Translations under genes and position numbers: made by a program
Source of the DNA: an uncultured Bacteroidales bacterium
GTDB lineage: Bacteria; Bacteroidota; Bacteroidia; Bacteroidales; Paludibacteraceae
NCBI GenBank assembly: GCA_902780235.1
Contig: CACZEL010000002.1
Coordinates: forward strand, 1-64,000
Reading direction: 5' to 3'
DNA length: 64,000 nucleotides
The notes under the pieces: model-generated
Database searches by the model: none
What the model was told of the DNA's origin: nothing
What the model saw: only the letters and a program-made list of their open reading frames with translations
Part shown: positions 46,101 to 52,914 of the stretch, piece by piece
Layout of the letters: each line of letters starts with the position of its first letter
Position numbering within the stretch: position 1 is the stretch's first letter

Positions 46101-49100
46101 TCGCTCCGACTACGGCGACCACTCTTTCTTCGATGATGGCTTGGACATCTATGGACAAAGTGATGGATGCTGCTCATCTTCAGATCAATGACTATAAAAT
46201 GGTTGTTCCGTTCTCTGCTCCGTATCAATATACAGGTGGAAACCTCATAATTGGTATCAGACAGACGGTTGAAGGTACATATGCATCTTCTACGTGGTAT
46301 GGTAAGTCCGTTACAGGTGCTTCTATGAGCTATTATGGCACGAATTCTGCTACACAACGTAACTTTGCTCCGAAGATGAGCATCGTCCATGTTCATGGTG
46401 AGGCTCCTTCGTGCTTCAAAGTAAAAGATGTTGCAATCAGTGGTCTTACCGCTTCGTCGGCTATCGTTAGCTGGACTAAGGGTGAGGAATCGCAGAATGC
46501 ATGGCAGATCGCTTGCTCGACCGATCAGAACTTTGATCCGGCAGAGGCAACTCTGATTGAAGCTGATGCGAATCCGTTTATGATTGAGAACCTCGAAGCA
46601 AGCACTACCTATTATATTTACGTGCGTGCGAACTGCGGTGAAGAAGACGGTGTTAGTGAGTGGAGTGCTATCAAGTCCTTCACAACGGCAAGTCCTTGCC
46701 AGATGCCTTCTGATCTCGCTGTGGCAGACATTACGAACAACTCGGCTTCCATCAGCTGGAATATGTATGGTCAGACCGGCTTCAACCTCCGTTATAGCAA
46801 CGATGGTCAGAACTGGTTGGATACCATCGAGAATGTCCTCGCTCCGTATGCATTCAACGATTTATTGGCTAACGAACACTACTACGTTCAGGTTCAAATC
46901 GCTTGTAATGCGGAAGCATGGTCTGAGTCTCTGCACTTCAAGACCAATTGCGTAGCATGGTCGATTGCTCAGGATGGCGATTATAAGGAAGACTTCGAGT
47001 CTTATACAGCTACTGCTTATAATGAAGCAGGTGTTGCTCCTGATTGTTGGGAAGTTGGAGGTACATCTAATAATGTTCCCCACGTTGTAACTGGTACAAG
47101 CTATGCTTGGACTCATTCGGGATCGAATTCGTTCAGCTTGAGCGGTACTGCGAATAGCTTCTGCTATGGTGTATTGCCGCAATTCGAAGAGGAATTGAAT
47201 AGACTCCAGCTTAGCTTCTGGGCAAGAATGGAGAGCCTGTCGTATGGTACATTGAGTCTCGCTTATCTTACAGAGGCTGCGGATACGATTCATATCCTGA
47301 AGAGCTATCCGAATCTGCAGGCTATGACTTACTATGAGGAAAATCTGGATACGATTCCTGCGGAAGCAGCGCGTTTGGTATTGCTCTGGCAATATAGTGG
47401 TAACTCGTACTATTCTTGTACTGTGGATGATATCGAAGTATCCTTCATCCCGACTTGTCTCAAACCGGGTGCAGTGATCGCTTCTGAACTGGCTGCTCAC
47501 TCAGCTAAACTGAGCTGGAGTGCTGGTGAAGAAGGTCAAAACGCTTGGGAGATTGCTCTCGACACGATTGCAAACTTCAAACCGGATACGCTGTCCAACT
47601 TGATTGCAGCTGATGATAGCACATTCGTAGTAAGCGGACTCGATCCGGAGACACGTTACTATGTATATGTTCGCGCTAACTGTGGTGAGCAAGATGGTAA
47701 GAGCAAGTGGAGCGAGCGTTCAACCTTCTTGACTACGATTGCTTGTCCGGCTCCGTCGGGTCTGGCTGCTCAAATCACTCCGGGTGAAGGTTCGATTGCA
47801 ACCCTCACATGGAATGCAGGTGAAGCACAAGCATGGCAAGTTGAGTATAGTCTCAACAGCGACATGACTGATTCGCTCGTTCTGAATGTAACCGAGCCTG
47901 TAGCTAACCTGACCGGTCTGACCGCTGAGGCTACCTACTACGCACGTGTTAAGGCTGATTGTGGTGAAATCGATGGTAAGAGCCTCTATAGCGCTATCAT
48001 CTCCTTCATTCCGACGAACAAGTATGAGTTGACGCTCAACGATGGTACCTCTACCAATGGTTATGTGCCTATCGAGGGTAGTTATGTAGATGAAGGTACT
48101 CGTAGCCAGTTCATCATTCCGGAAGAAGATCTTGCTAATATTGAATGGGATTCGATCACTTCGTTGACCTTCTATGGAGCCTTTACAAGCTCTTCCAGAA
48201 CCAACTGGGATGGCGCTGAGTGGGCAGTTTACATGATGGAGGCTCCGGAGGCTTCGATGAGTGCACTCGTTGACTGGACTACAATGACGCAAGTCAAAGC
48301 AGCTGGTAGCCTCGCACTCGTAGAAGGCCAGATGGTAATTACGCTCGATGAGCCGTATCAATACCAAGGTGGTCACCTCATGATCGGTATCTATCAGACG
48401 ACCAATGGTAACTGGGCTGGTGTTAACTGGTATGGTGTAAGTGCTACAGGTGCTTCCTTCGGTGGTCATGCTTCTGCAGTTTCGCAACGTAACTTCTTGC
48501 CGAAGATGAAGTTGACCTATGTTCCGGGTGATGCTCCGGCTTGCCCGAATCCGAAGAAATTGGCTATCTCTGACATCACCGACAATTCAGCTCTTGCTTC
48601 TTGGAAGGCTGTTGAAGGTGCTACATGGGAGTATGCAATTGCCGAGGGTAACGCTGAGCCGGCTGAGTTCAGCCAGACCGAGGATAACTTCGCTGCTTTG
48701 ACTGGCCTGCGTCAGTCCTCCGAATATACCTTCTACTTGCGTCGCGCTTGTGGTGAGGATGTTTACAGCGATGAGATTCACGTATCGTTCACGACAATTG
48801 AACACGTAGCATCGATTCCGTTCAACGAGTACTTCGAGGGCGAGAACTACTGGAAGTCCGTTGCTGACAATCAGGCTAACGCTTGGATGATCGGTAATGC
48901 AACGGCTCAAACCGGTGAGAACGCACTCTATGTATCCAATAACGGTGCAGACTACGCTTACGACAACGAAGCTACCACTGCTTCCTTCGCTACTATTCTG
49001 ATCAACTTCGATCAGACTGGCGATTACACCATCAAGTACTATTGGAAGGCAGAAGGTGATTACGGAGATGACTTGTATGACTACATGCGCGTAGTTCTTG

Positions 49101-49453
49101 TTCCTGCTGAAGCTGCTATCATCGCTGGTAACGCACAGCTGCCGGAGAGCGCTATCGCACTCGACAACGGTGGTCTGTACGGTCAGAGCGATTGGAAATA
49201 CGAGCAGAAGTTGTTCAACGTAACTGCTGGTGATTACAAGCTCGTTGTTGCTTGGTTCAATGATGAAGCTGACGGTGATCTCCCGGGTGCTATTGACAAT
49301 ATCTCCATTGTCAGTGGTGATGCAATAACCAATATCGAGTCTGGTGCAGGCTTCGAGAACAAGGCTATCAAGTTCATCCACAATGATCAGGTTTACATCC
49401 TCCTCAATGGTACGGTTTATACTATTACCGGCCAGAAAGTGGAGATGAAATAA
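40193..49453 (+). CDS. Giant exported multi-domain adhesin-like protein 2 (3086 aa)
   Basis: Clean signal peptide (MRTFTQKLALWLMTLLCCVA up to AVMAQ). About twelve FN3-like modules, most opening with C-x-x-P-T/S (SCLKPTGL, DCLKPTGLEI, SCLEPTGLAA), are interleaved with jelly rolls carrying PW-x-E-x-F, (L/I)YLDN and IDD(V/I) signatures. Three copies of another beta domain are visible: one N-terminal (HSSWYLPVANYYHNCYSQQL), and two internal (NTYVPVYGMYVDDKCYSQFI; NGYVPIEGSYVDEGTRSQFI), each with a WDSITSLTF-like strand. The tail KAIKFIHNDQVYILLNGTVY then TITGQKVEMK resembles that of giant 1. Modular paralog of giant 1 with its own promoter and terminator. Predicted to be surface or secreted; ligand unknown. 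Confidence 0.85.
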   Translation: MRTFTQKLALWLMTLLCCVATPQAVMAQDCLVIGEGTAHSSWYLPVANYYHNCYSQQLFLAEELEMGAAQITSIAFQYDNYTSAMTRTISVYMANTDSANLSTAFVTDGLEEVLSATLFTFDPADDWSTIELETPFAYDGSSNLVVAVYMNYSSAETSYAGGYRFAQEAKTGMSRYVSNDTSSPDQISLVNNAPTATGTSVGYRCNTQFCYTTSGGSSCAQPTALSITEVGARYVSLSWEGGSGTYDVGYKAPGEDDYTYFERNTTATEYTFTDLQPNTNYSFAVKSKCGDEESTPKTKSAKTAIAIPYEVNFDALSSFPSELKRYSGLFVDSTLTATRTSTSSGWSFISSTSGVFESKHMYCTVAYSTTKYWVELPSIYMEGNAVLTFMMALTGSTSSYSDINTTGTDDRFMVLATIDEGATWTILGKWDNAGSENVYNDIPLEGAEFSIDLSAYAGQNVQIAFYTESTAANATNYLHIDDVVIDFGRSCLKPTGLHEVAGRATQHSVQLAWDDAAAASWSVQYKKSGESDWSTVAADSNPFTLDGLDTYSDYDVRVAALCDATDPTSLTRYCKEISVKTAAGVPYHESFNHSSVPADWKRYEGLYSSVIDGGDMTAVSLGWSEGAKNNIFPDSTYHLYLNIFGETRNHWIVSPSIEMQAGYELSFDLALTKSEGGAVTAGGQEDDMFAVLVYADDEWNIAAQWTNTGAGYVYDDINATAGGQTVKIDLSSYAGKNVQIAFYGESTVANGDNNLHISNLSIDLIPACASALSLSFDDIDITSATALWTAQEEGGNWAYGYIANPAANFAPTDADYMDTIALQSFALTELTGNTQYAFFVRHICDDAASDPIVRTFKTFPSPKTMPWTETFNAAGFPEFWDNAEGTTTSASYRWNKYKVAEGDSCMRFNSFSNSNGNTNILATPRIDLSEAAILTFDWKNPTGGAGEVLISTDNGTTRTSLKNTGLTGVTDWTPFEINLTPYTGQKVILYFKGTSNYGNGDAYLYLDNVKVQAAPDCLKPTGLEINEIAAESAAALWNDDNDGATWVYACLPDTEDEPAGEDMTPITTNTLQLTDLMEKTNYIFYLRKQCGETFSESISEAFRTSANPILVPWSEDFESMDAETVPEDWDNSASGSTTISSYPERIWGVYEYGGNKMIRMYNYYVSSGIALINTPRLILPAEQAYILSFDYSHTASCGNFNVKISIDGGLNWEDLGSYGKTTTGTSNSDPGQFESAEINLAAYAGNTILLQFFANANYGTGAIFVDNIAIDEAPSCMKPTALVAVDTLITTSSAALDWTAGLNENHWFIRYKKVADEDWTLVADSVLAHPFTLTGLESSTAYEAQVAAWCDINDSTAISDFTNSAIFATLCDAWSIAEKGVYTEGFEAYEGKSYNAQDGVLPACWDAVADGTVYPHVIGTGSYLYVHEGSNALTFYGSGNCYAAMPEFVDSLNTLRISFWAAWENVSNGTLTLGYITADDQETFHSIASFQGATAHVMEKFVVDLDALPAEAARLVFRWYYSSQYSCCIDDIEVMPIPSCLEPTGLAAVEESATLNSIQLAWTPQGSETNWLIQYKKATESDWTYVADSVNVNPFTVTGLDASNTYNFRIAAWCNTEDSASASPFSNPINATTACGIVDAFPFAENFDAMTGVTSGNVLPLCWSHINTCTSSTYNYYPTVYAGSSYAASGNNSMKFYSYYSSSIIPQDQIAILPEMNDVSSLRMNFNARKYSSSATSYANFIVGVMSDPENDSTFVPVKTITPSSTDYESFEVRFNSYEGDGHYIAIKLPAATSSQTSRGIYIDDVLVRPLPNCFEPEGFHAILTSGVGTVAELAWEAGNASAWTVEYGTDAEFADATVENVTEASLSLTGLTSDATYYARVKAICNEEEESDWVTISFVPTFDITVNDSTATNTYVPVYGMYVDDKCYSQFIVKEADLANIVWDSITSLTFHASTESAEWAGAKFEVYIAPTTATTLSSMMAWTSMDKVMDAAHLQINDYKMVVPFSAPYQYTGGNLIIGIRQTVEGTYASSTWYGKSVTGASMSYYGTNSATQRNFAPKMSIVHVHGEAPSCFKVKDVAISGLTASSAIVSWTKGEESQNAWQIACSTDQNFDPAEATLIEADANPFMIENLEASTTYYIYVRANCGEEDGVSEWSAIKSFTTASPCQMPSDLAVADITNNSASISWNMYGQTGFNLRYSNDGQNWLDTIENVLAPYAFNDLLANEHYYVQVQIACNAEAWSESLHFKTNCVAWSIAQDGDYKEDFESYTATAYNEAGVAPDCWEVGGTSNNVPHVVTGTSYAWTHSGSNSFSLSGTANSFCYGVLPQFEEELNRLQLSFWARMESLSYGTLSLAYLTEAADTIHILKSYPNLQAMTYYEENLDTIPAEAARLVLLWQYSGNSYYSCTVDDIEVSFIPTCLKPGAVIASELAAHSAKLSWSAGEEGQNAWEIALDTIANFKPDTLSNLIAADDSTFVVSGLDPETRYYVYVRANCGEQDGKSKWSERSTFLTTIACPAPSGLAAQITPGEGSIATLTWNAGEAQAWQVEYSLNSDMTDSLVLNVTEPVANLTGLTAEATYYARVKADCGEIDGKSLYSAIISFIPTNKYELTLNDGTSTNGYVPIEGSYVDEGTRSQFIIPEEDLANIEWDSITSLTFYGAFTSSSRTNWDGAEWAVYMMEAPEASMSALVDWTTMTQVKAAGSLALVEGQMVITLDEPYQYQGGHLMIGIYQTTNGNWAGVNWYGVSATGASFGGHASAVSQRNFLPKMKLTYVPGDAPACPNPKKLAISDITDNSALASWKAVEGATWEYAIAEGNAEPAEFSQTEDNFAALTGLRQSSEYTFYLRRACGEDVYSDEIHVSFTTIEHVASIPFNEYFEGENYWKSVADNQANAWMIGNATAQTGENALYVSNNGADYAYDNEATTASFATILINFDQTGDYTIKYYWKAEGDYGDDLYDYMRVVLVPAEAAIIAGNAQLPESAIALDNGGLYGQSDWKYEQKLFNVTAGDYKLVVAWFNDEADGDLPGAIDNISIVSGDAITNIESGAGFENKAIKFIHNDQVYILLNGTVYTITGQKVEMK

Positions 49454-49466
49454 ATCTCTCTCTTGC

Positions 49467-49520
49467 ATCAGCCAAGATTGGCTGATCAATACAAAAAGGG
49501 CTGCTTCGGCAGCCTTTTTT
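49467..49520 (+). terminator. Hairpin plus intrinsic terminator after giant gene 2
   Basis: First a perfect hairpin ATCAGCCAA/TTGGCTGAT (49467-49486). Then AAAAAGGGCTGC, TTCG loop, GCAGCC, TTTTTT: stem 49499-49514 with T-tract 49515-49520, a textbook terminator. Confidence 0.9.
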
Positions 49521-49572
49521 GTTATAAAATGATTACAAAAAAGAGAAAAATGAACGAAAATTACGAAAAAAC

Positions 49573-49603
49573 TTGCATAATTGAAATATTTTTTGTAATT
49601 TTG
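49573..49603 (+). promoter_or_regulatory. Promoter of the barrel-OmpA-surface protein operon
   Basis: TTG (49573-49575), 20 nt, TAATTTTG (49596-49603), then CCGCCC. It probably drives all four genes to 59461. Confidence 0.8.
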
Positions 49604-49636
49604 CCGCCCGATTGTTATTTTAGACATAGTAGGCAC

Positions 49637-50593
49637 GTGAAAAAGTTCGGAATTATAGTATGCATGCTGGTGTGTGGCGCTCTTGCTTGGGCGCATACGC
49701 CCTTGGCACCGGAGACGAGACATTTTCTCTCTATCCATGGAGATGCCGGTTATTCCGCCATGCTGCATACGATTGCCGGACAGAAGCCTTCGACGGGTGT
49801 CAACGGAATGATCGGCTTTGATTACCGCCTCTTCCATAACAACTTTATTTTCTCGATCGGCGCGGAGGGTATGTATGAACTCAACATCAATAAGATGGAC
49901 GATCACGATGAGGCGATCAAGATGATGGATACCGAGGGGGACATCTTCCAGATGCACGTGCATGTCGATAAGTCGCGCGACCTGGCCCATATGGCGAACG
50001 TCAATATTCCGATTCTCTTCGGCGGAGAGTGGGGACGTTTCTATTTCATGGTTGGTCCGAAAGTGGCGCTGAACCTCTATGGTATGACGTCCTCTTCGGC
50101 GCAGATCACGACCTATGGTGAGTACGACCAGTACTACGATGATTTCTACGACATGATCAACCACCAGTTCGTTTCGAACCAGTACATGAGTAGTGCTTCG
50201 ATGCCGCTCAAGTGGAATTTTAACATCATGGCGCATGCGGAAGTAGGTGGTCGTGTCGGACACATGTTCAAGCATCAGCAGTTCCGTATCAACCCGGATA
50301 AAATACGTATGTTTTTGGCCGCTTATGTCGATTTCGGTCTGCTGAACCTGCATGTGTCTTCCGGCGGCGCGCCGGTCTTCGGGTATCGCGAGACGGAGAA
50401 GGGCGTTCAGTTCTATCTCCAACCGCTGATGCAGAGTGCGCTGGCGGACAATGCCGTCTTCCGCAATCTCAATGTCGGCATCAAATATACGATTGCTTTT
50501 GAGTTGCCTCAAAAGGGTAAATCCTATATATACGATTCTAATAAGGTGGGCCGTGATTATATCAAACGCGGCGGAAACCAAAGTATAAAATAA
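49637..50593 (+). CDS. PorT-like outer-membrane beta-barrel protein, GTG start
   Basis: 318 residues. The frame is open from 49463, but the promoter at 49573-49603 excludes earlier ATGs. Starting at GTG 49637 gives a proper signal peptide (MKKFGIIVCMLVCGALAWA). The barrel strands include FIFSIGAEGMYELNI, NVNIPILFGGEWGRFYFMVG, AHAEVGGRVG, AAYVDFGLLNLHV and VGIKYTIAFELP. It is closely related in layout to the 24745 product and to the barrel of the next gene. It starts the operon, with 7 bp to the next ATG. Role unknown; cargo attachment or an assembly partner for the following OmpA chimera is possible. Confidence 0.8.
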   Translation: MKKFGIIVCMLVCGALAWAHTPLAPETRHFLSIHGDAGYSAMLHTIAGQKPSTGVNGMIGFDYRLFHNNFIFSIGAEGMYELNINKMDDHDEAIKMMDTEGDIFQMHVHVDKSRDLAHMANVNIPILFGGEWGRFYFMVGPKVALNLYGMTSSSAQITTYGEYDQYYDDFYDMINHQFVSNQYMSSASMPLKWNFNIMAHAEVGGRVGHMFKHQQFRINPDKIRMFLAAYVDFGLLNLHVSSGGAPVFGYRETEKGVQFYLQPLMQSALADNAVFRNLNVGIKYTIAFELPQKGKSYIYDSNKVGRDYIKRGGNQSIK

Positions 50594-50600
50594 CAAGCTC

Positions 50601-52856
50601 ATGAAACGAATCATCTACATATTGCTGATGGCGATGGGTCTGGCGACCGTCGCTCCGATGGTCTCCGTAGTGGATAACCGCATTGCGGCTGTGTATGCTG
50701 TGGACGCAAAGGCGAAAGCCAAAGCGCAACGCGAGAAAGAGAAAGAAAAAGCAGCGAAGGAGCGCGAGAAAGCAAAAGCCAAAGCGGCCAAGGAACGTGA
50801 GAAAGCTGCGGCTCAGAAAAAGAAAGAGCAGGCTAAAGCCAGCGCACAGAAGCAGAAAGAGCGTGATCAGGCCAAAGCTCAGGCTGAGAAAGCCAAGCAA
50901 GCCAAGGCGAAACAGCAAGCCAAAGCGAAAGCAAAGCAACAATCTTCCAAGTCGAGTGCTAAACCGGCTGCTCAGAAGGCGCAACCTGCCCTGACGGCTG
51001 CCGAAGAGAAAGCGCAATACATGGCTACAGTGGCCGCTATCGACAAGGCTAACGCCAAAGCCAATGCGTACAATGAGCGTGACATCGCCCATCGTCTCGG
51101 CTTCTGGGGCTTGGTAGGTTATTCGAATCTCTTCACCTCCGGTATCGCATATGACAATGCCGCTACCTTGGTGAACCCGATCGGTTTCCAAAATAAAGAC
51201 AAAGGATTCGTAGGCGGTGGTCTCGGTCTGGGCTATCAACTGCGCTACAAGCAGTTCTTGATGACCGTGGGCGCGGAGTTTGATTTCTACAACTCCGTCA
51301 TGGGTATCTCCAACCGCGAGGATGGCACCTTTGGCCTCACTTACTTGATGAAGCCTTACACCTCGATGACCTATCATTATGACTTCGCCAAACTGCAGGA
51401 CAAGCTCATTGGCGGTTTCGTGCAAGTGCCTCTCCTCTTTGGTATGGAGCTCAAGAATATTCCGCTCTTCTGGCAAGCCGGTGTCAAAGCCGGTATCGGT
51501 CTGCTCGGTCAATCGACCGTCAGCGGTGTCATGACGACCACTATCACCGATACGGAGCTTATCACCGGTCTGACGGATATGTACAAGCATGCACTCGTAA
51601 CGGATGCAGAAGTAGAGCGTCCTTCCACGAAGGTGAACTTCGGTCTCAATGTAGCCGCTTCGGCTGAGATCGGTGTCAACCTCGATCAGTGGGTTAACGC
51701 CGCTTCCCGTCTGCGTGTGTCCGTCTTTGCCGACTACGGTTTCCTCAATGCCCTGAGTTATGCGCCTGTCAAAGATGCACAGGACGTACCGACGCAGATG
51801 ATGGTGGCTGCCAACCCGATTGATTTCCCGACGAACTCTGCTTTGGCTACCACTTCGGCTAAGTCTGCCGTAGTGAACCCCTTCCTCGTAGGTGCTAAGT
51901 TGGCCGTTTGGTTCGATCTGCCGCGTCATGAGAAACCGACGCAGGAGTACCCGAAGGCGCCGACGCCGCGTATGGGTGTTTATATGTATGATGATGCCGG
52001 CAGCAATGCCTTGGGCGGTGTAGCCGTAGAGATCACCAATGTGGAGACCGGCAAGAGTTTGCAGAAGAATACCAACCGTCAGGGTATGCTGCAGGGACGT
52101 TTCGCGCCGGGTACATATCGTATCTCGGCTACCAAGAACGGCTATTTCCCCTCGGACACCATCCTTCAGACGGTCGAGGTATTCGATTTCGATACCCTTC
52201 GTCTGCCGCTCCAACGTATCCCGGCGCCGATCATCTATACCTTATGTATGAATATATATGATGTAGAGACCCACGAACCGATCGAGGCTGCCGTTCGTCT
52301 CACATCGACCAAGGATACCGTAGTGCTCTATGCCGGACAATCTGCGGATGACGGTTTCATCGAGACACCGCTCACCGAAGGCGATTATATCGCCCACTTG
52401 ACGGCTACCGGCTACATGCCGAAGGATGATACGCTCCGCTTCGTGCGCGATACCTTTGATATCTACATGCAACATATCAAAGAGGGTATAAAAGTGAAGA
52501 TCGAGAACCTCTTCTTCGCTACCAACAAGACCTATATCCTGCCGCAGTCTGAGCAGGCGATGTCGGATCTCGCTACCTTCCTCTTGGAGAACCCGAGCGT
52601 GAAGATACATATCGTCGGCCATACGGATGCGGTTGGTACGGATGAAGCGAACCAGATCCTGTCCGAGGGTCGTGCTAACTCGGTACGTAATGACCTTATC
52701 AAACGTGGTGTGGCTGCTGAGCGTATGACCGCCGAAGGTAAGGGTGAGAAAGAACCGGTGGCAGATAACGATACCGAAGAAGGACGTCAACTCAACCGTC
52801 GTGTAGAGTTTACCATCATCGACGTCGGTGACGAAGACATCCAACAAATTTATTAA
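50601..52856 (+). CDS. OmpA-family chimera: Lys/Ala-rich segment, beta-barrel, two CRD-like domains, OmpA C-terminal domain
   Basis: 751 residues. Signal peptide region (MKRIIYILLMAMGLATVAPM), then about 95 residues of Lys/Ala/Gln/Glu-rich coil (KAKAKAQREKEKEKAAKERE). A PorT-like barrel follows (about 160-450; FVGGGLGLGYQLRYKQFLMT, VSVFADYGFLNALS). Two carboxypeptidase-regulatory-like domains come next (VAVEITNVETGKSLQKNTNR; IYDVETHEPIEAAVRLTSTK). Finally an OmpA domain (about 640-745; LFFATNKTYILPQSEQAM, IHIVGHTDAVGTDEANQILS, EGRQLNRRVEFTI) should bind peptidoglycan. It recalls PorE of the T9SS, which also joins CRD and OmpA domains, but PorE has TPR and propeller parts instead of a barrel. 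Probably an envelope anchor in this operon. Confidence 0.85.
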   Translation: MKRIIYILLMAMGLATVAPMVSVVDNRIAAVYAVDAKAKAKAQREKEKEKAAKEREKAKAKAAKEREKAAAQKKKEQAKASAQKQKERDQAKAQAEKAKQAKAKQQAKAKAKQQSSKSSAKPAAQKAQPALTAAEEKAQYMATVAAIDKANAKANAYNERDIAHRLGFWGLVGYSNLFTSGIAYDNAATLVNPIGFQNKDKGFVGGGLGLGYQLRYKQFLMTVGAEFDFYNSVMGISNREDGTFGLTYLMKPYTSMTYHYDFAKLQDKLIGGFVQVPLLFGMELKNIPLFWQAGVKAGIGLLGQSTVSGVMTTTITDTELITGLTDMYKHALVTDAEVERPSTKVNFGLNVAASAEIGVNLDQWVNAASRLRVSVFADYGFLNALSYAPVKDAQDVPTQMMVAANPIDFPTNSALATTSAKSAVVNPFLVGAKLAVWFDLPRHEKPTQEYPKAPTPRMGVYMYDDAGSNALGGVAVEITNVETGKSLQKNTNRQGMLQGRFAPGTYRISATKNGYFPSDTILQTVEVFDFDTLRLPLQRIPAPIIYTLCMNIYDVETHEPIEAAVRLTSTKDTVVLYAGQSADDGFIETPLTEGDYIAHLTATGYMPKDDTLRFVRDTFDIYMQHIKEGIKVKIENLFFATNKTYILPQSEQAMSDLATFLLENPSVKIHIVGHTDAVGTDEANQILSEGRANSVRNDLIKRGVAAERMTAEGKGEKEPVADNDTEEGRQLNRRVEFTIIDVGDEDIQQIY

Positions 52857-52863
52857 ATTTGCA

Positions 52864-52914
52864 TTGGTAATTGGTAATTGGTGTTTTTAAATTGTACATT
52901 GTAAATTGTAAATT
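52864..52914. repeat. 7-bp tandem repeats between the OmpA chimera and surface protein gene
   Basis: Two heptamer families side by side: TTGGTAA, TTGGTAA, TTGG (52865-52882) and TTGTACA, TTGTAAA, TTGTAAA, TTATGAG (52892-52919). The second runs into the ATG of the next gene at 52915. Confidence 0.8.

Noticed and set aside
29639-49453. Diversity-generating retroelement targets in the giant proteins
   Set aside because: No reverse transcriptase gene, template repeat or adenine-biased variable copy was seen. Module similarity is ordinary divergence.
49463-49636. ATG at 49463 as start of the barrel gene
   Set aside because: It lies in the preceding terminator and upstream of a clear promoter. 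The GTG at 49637 gives a normal signal peptide.
48587-50614. 675-codon minus-strand open frame across the end of giant gene 2 and the barrel gene
   Set aside because: It is antisense to two well-supported exported proteins, crosses a terminator and a promoter, and its translation has no family features. It reflects codon bias of the real strand.
50562-52214. 550-codon minus-strand frame opposite the OmpA chimera
   Set aside because: Shadow of the Lys/Ala-rich and barrel coding sequence. The Leu/Phe-rich end is simply the complement of the AAG/GCx repeats.
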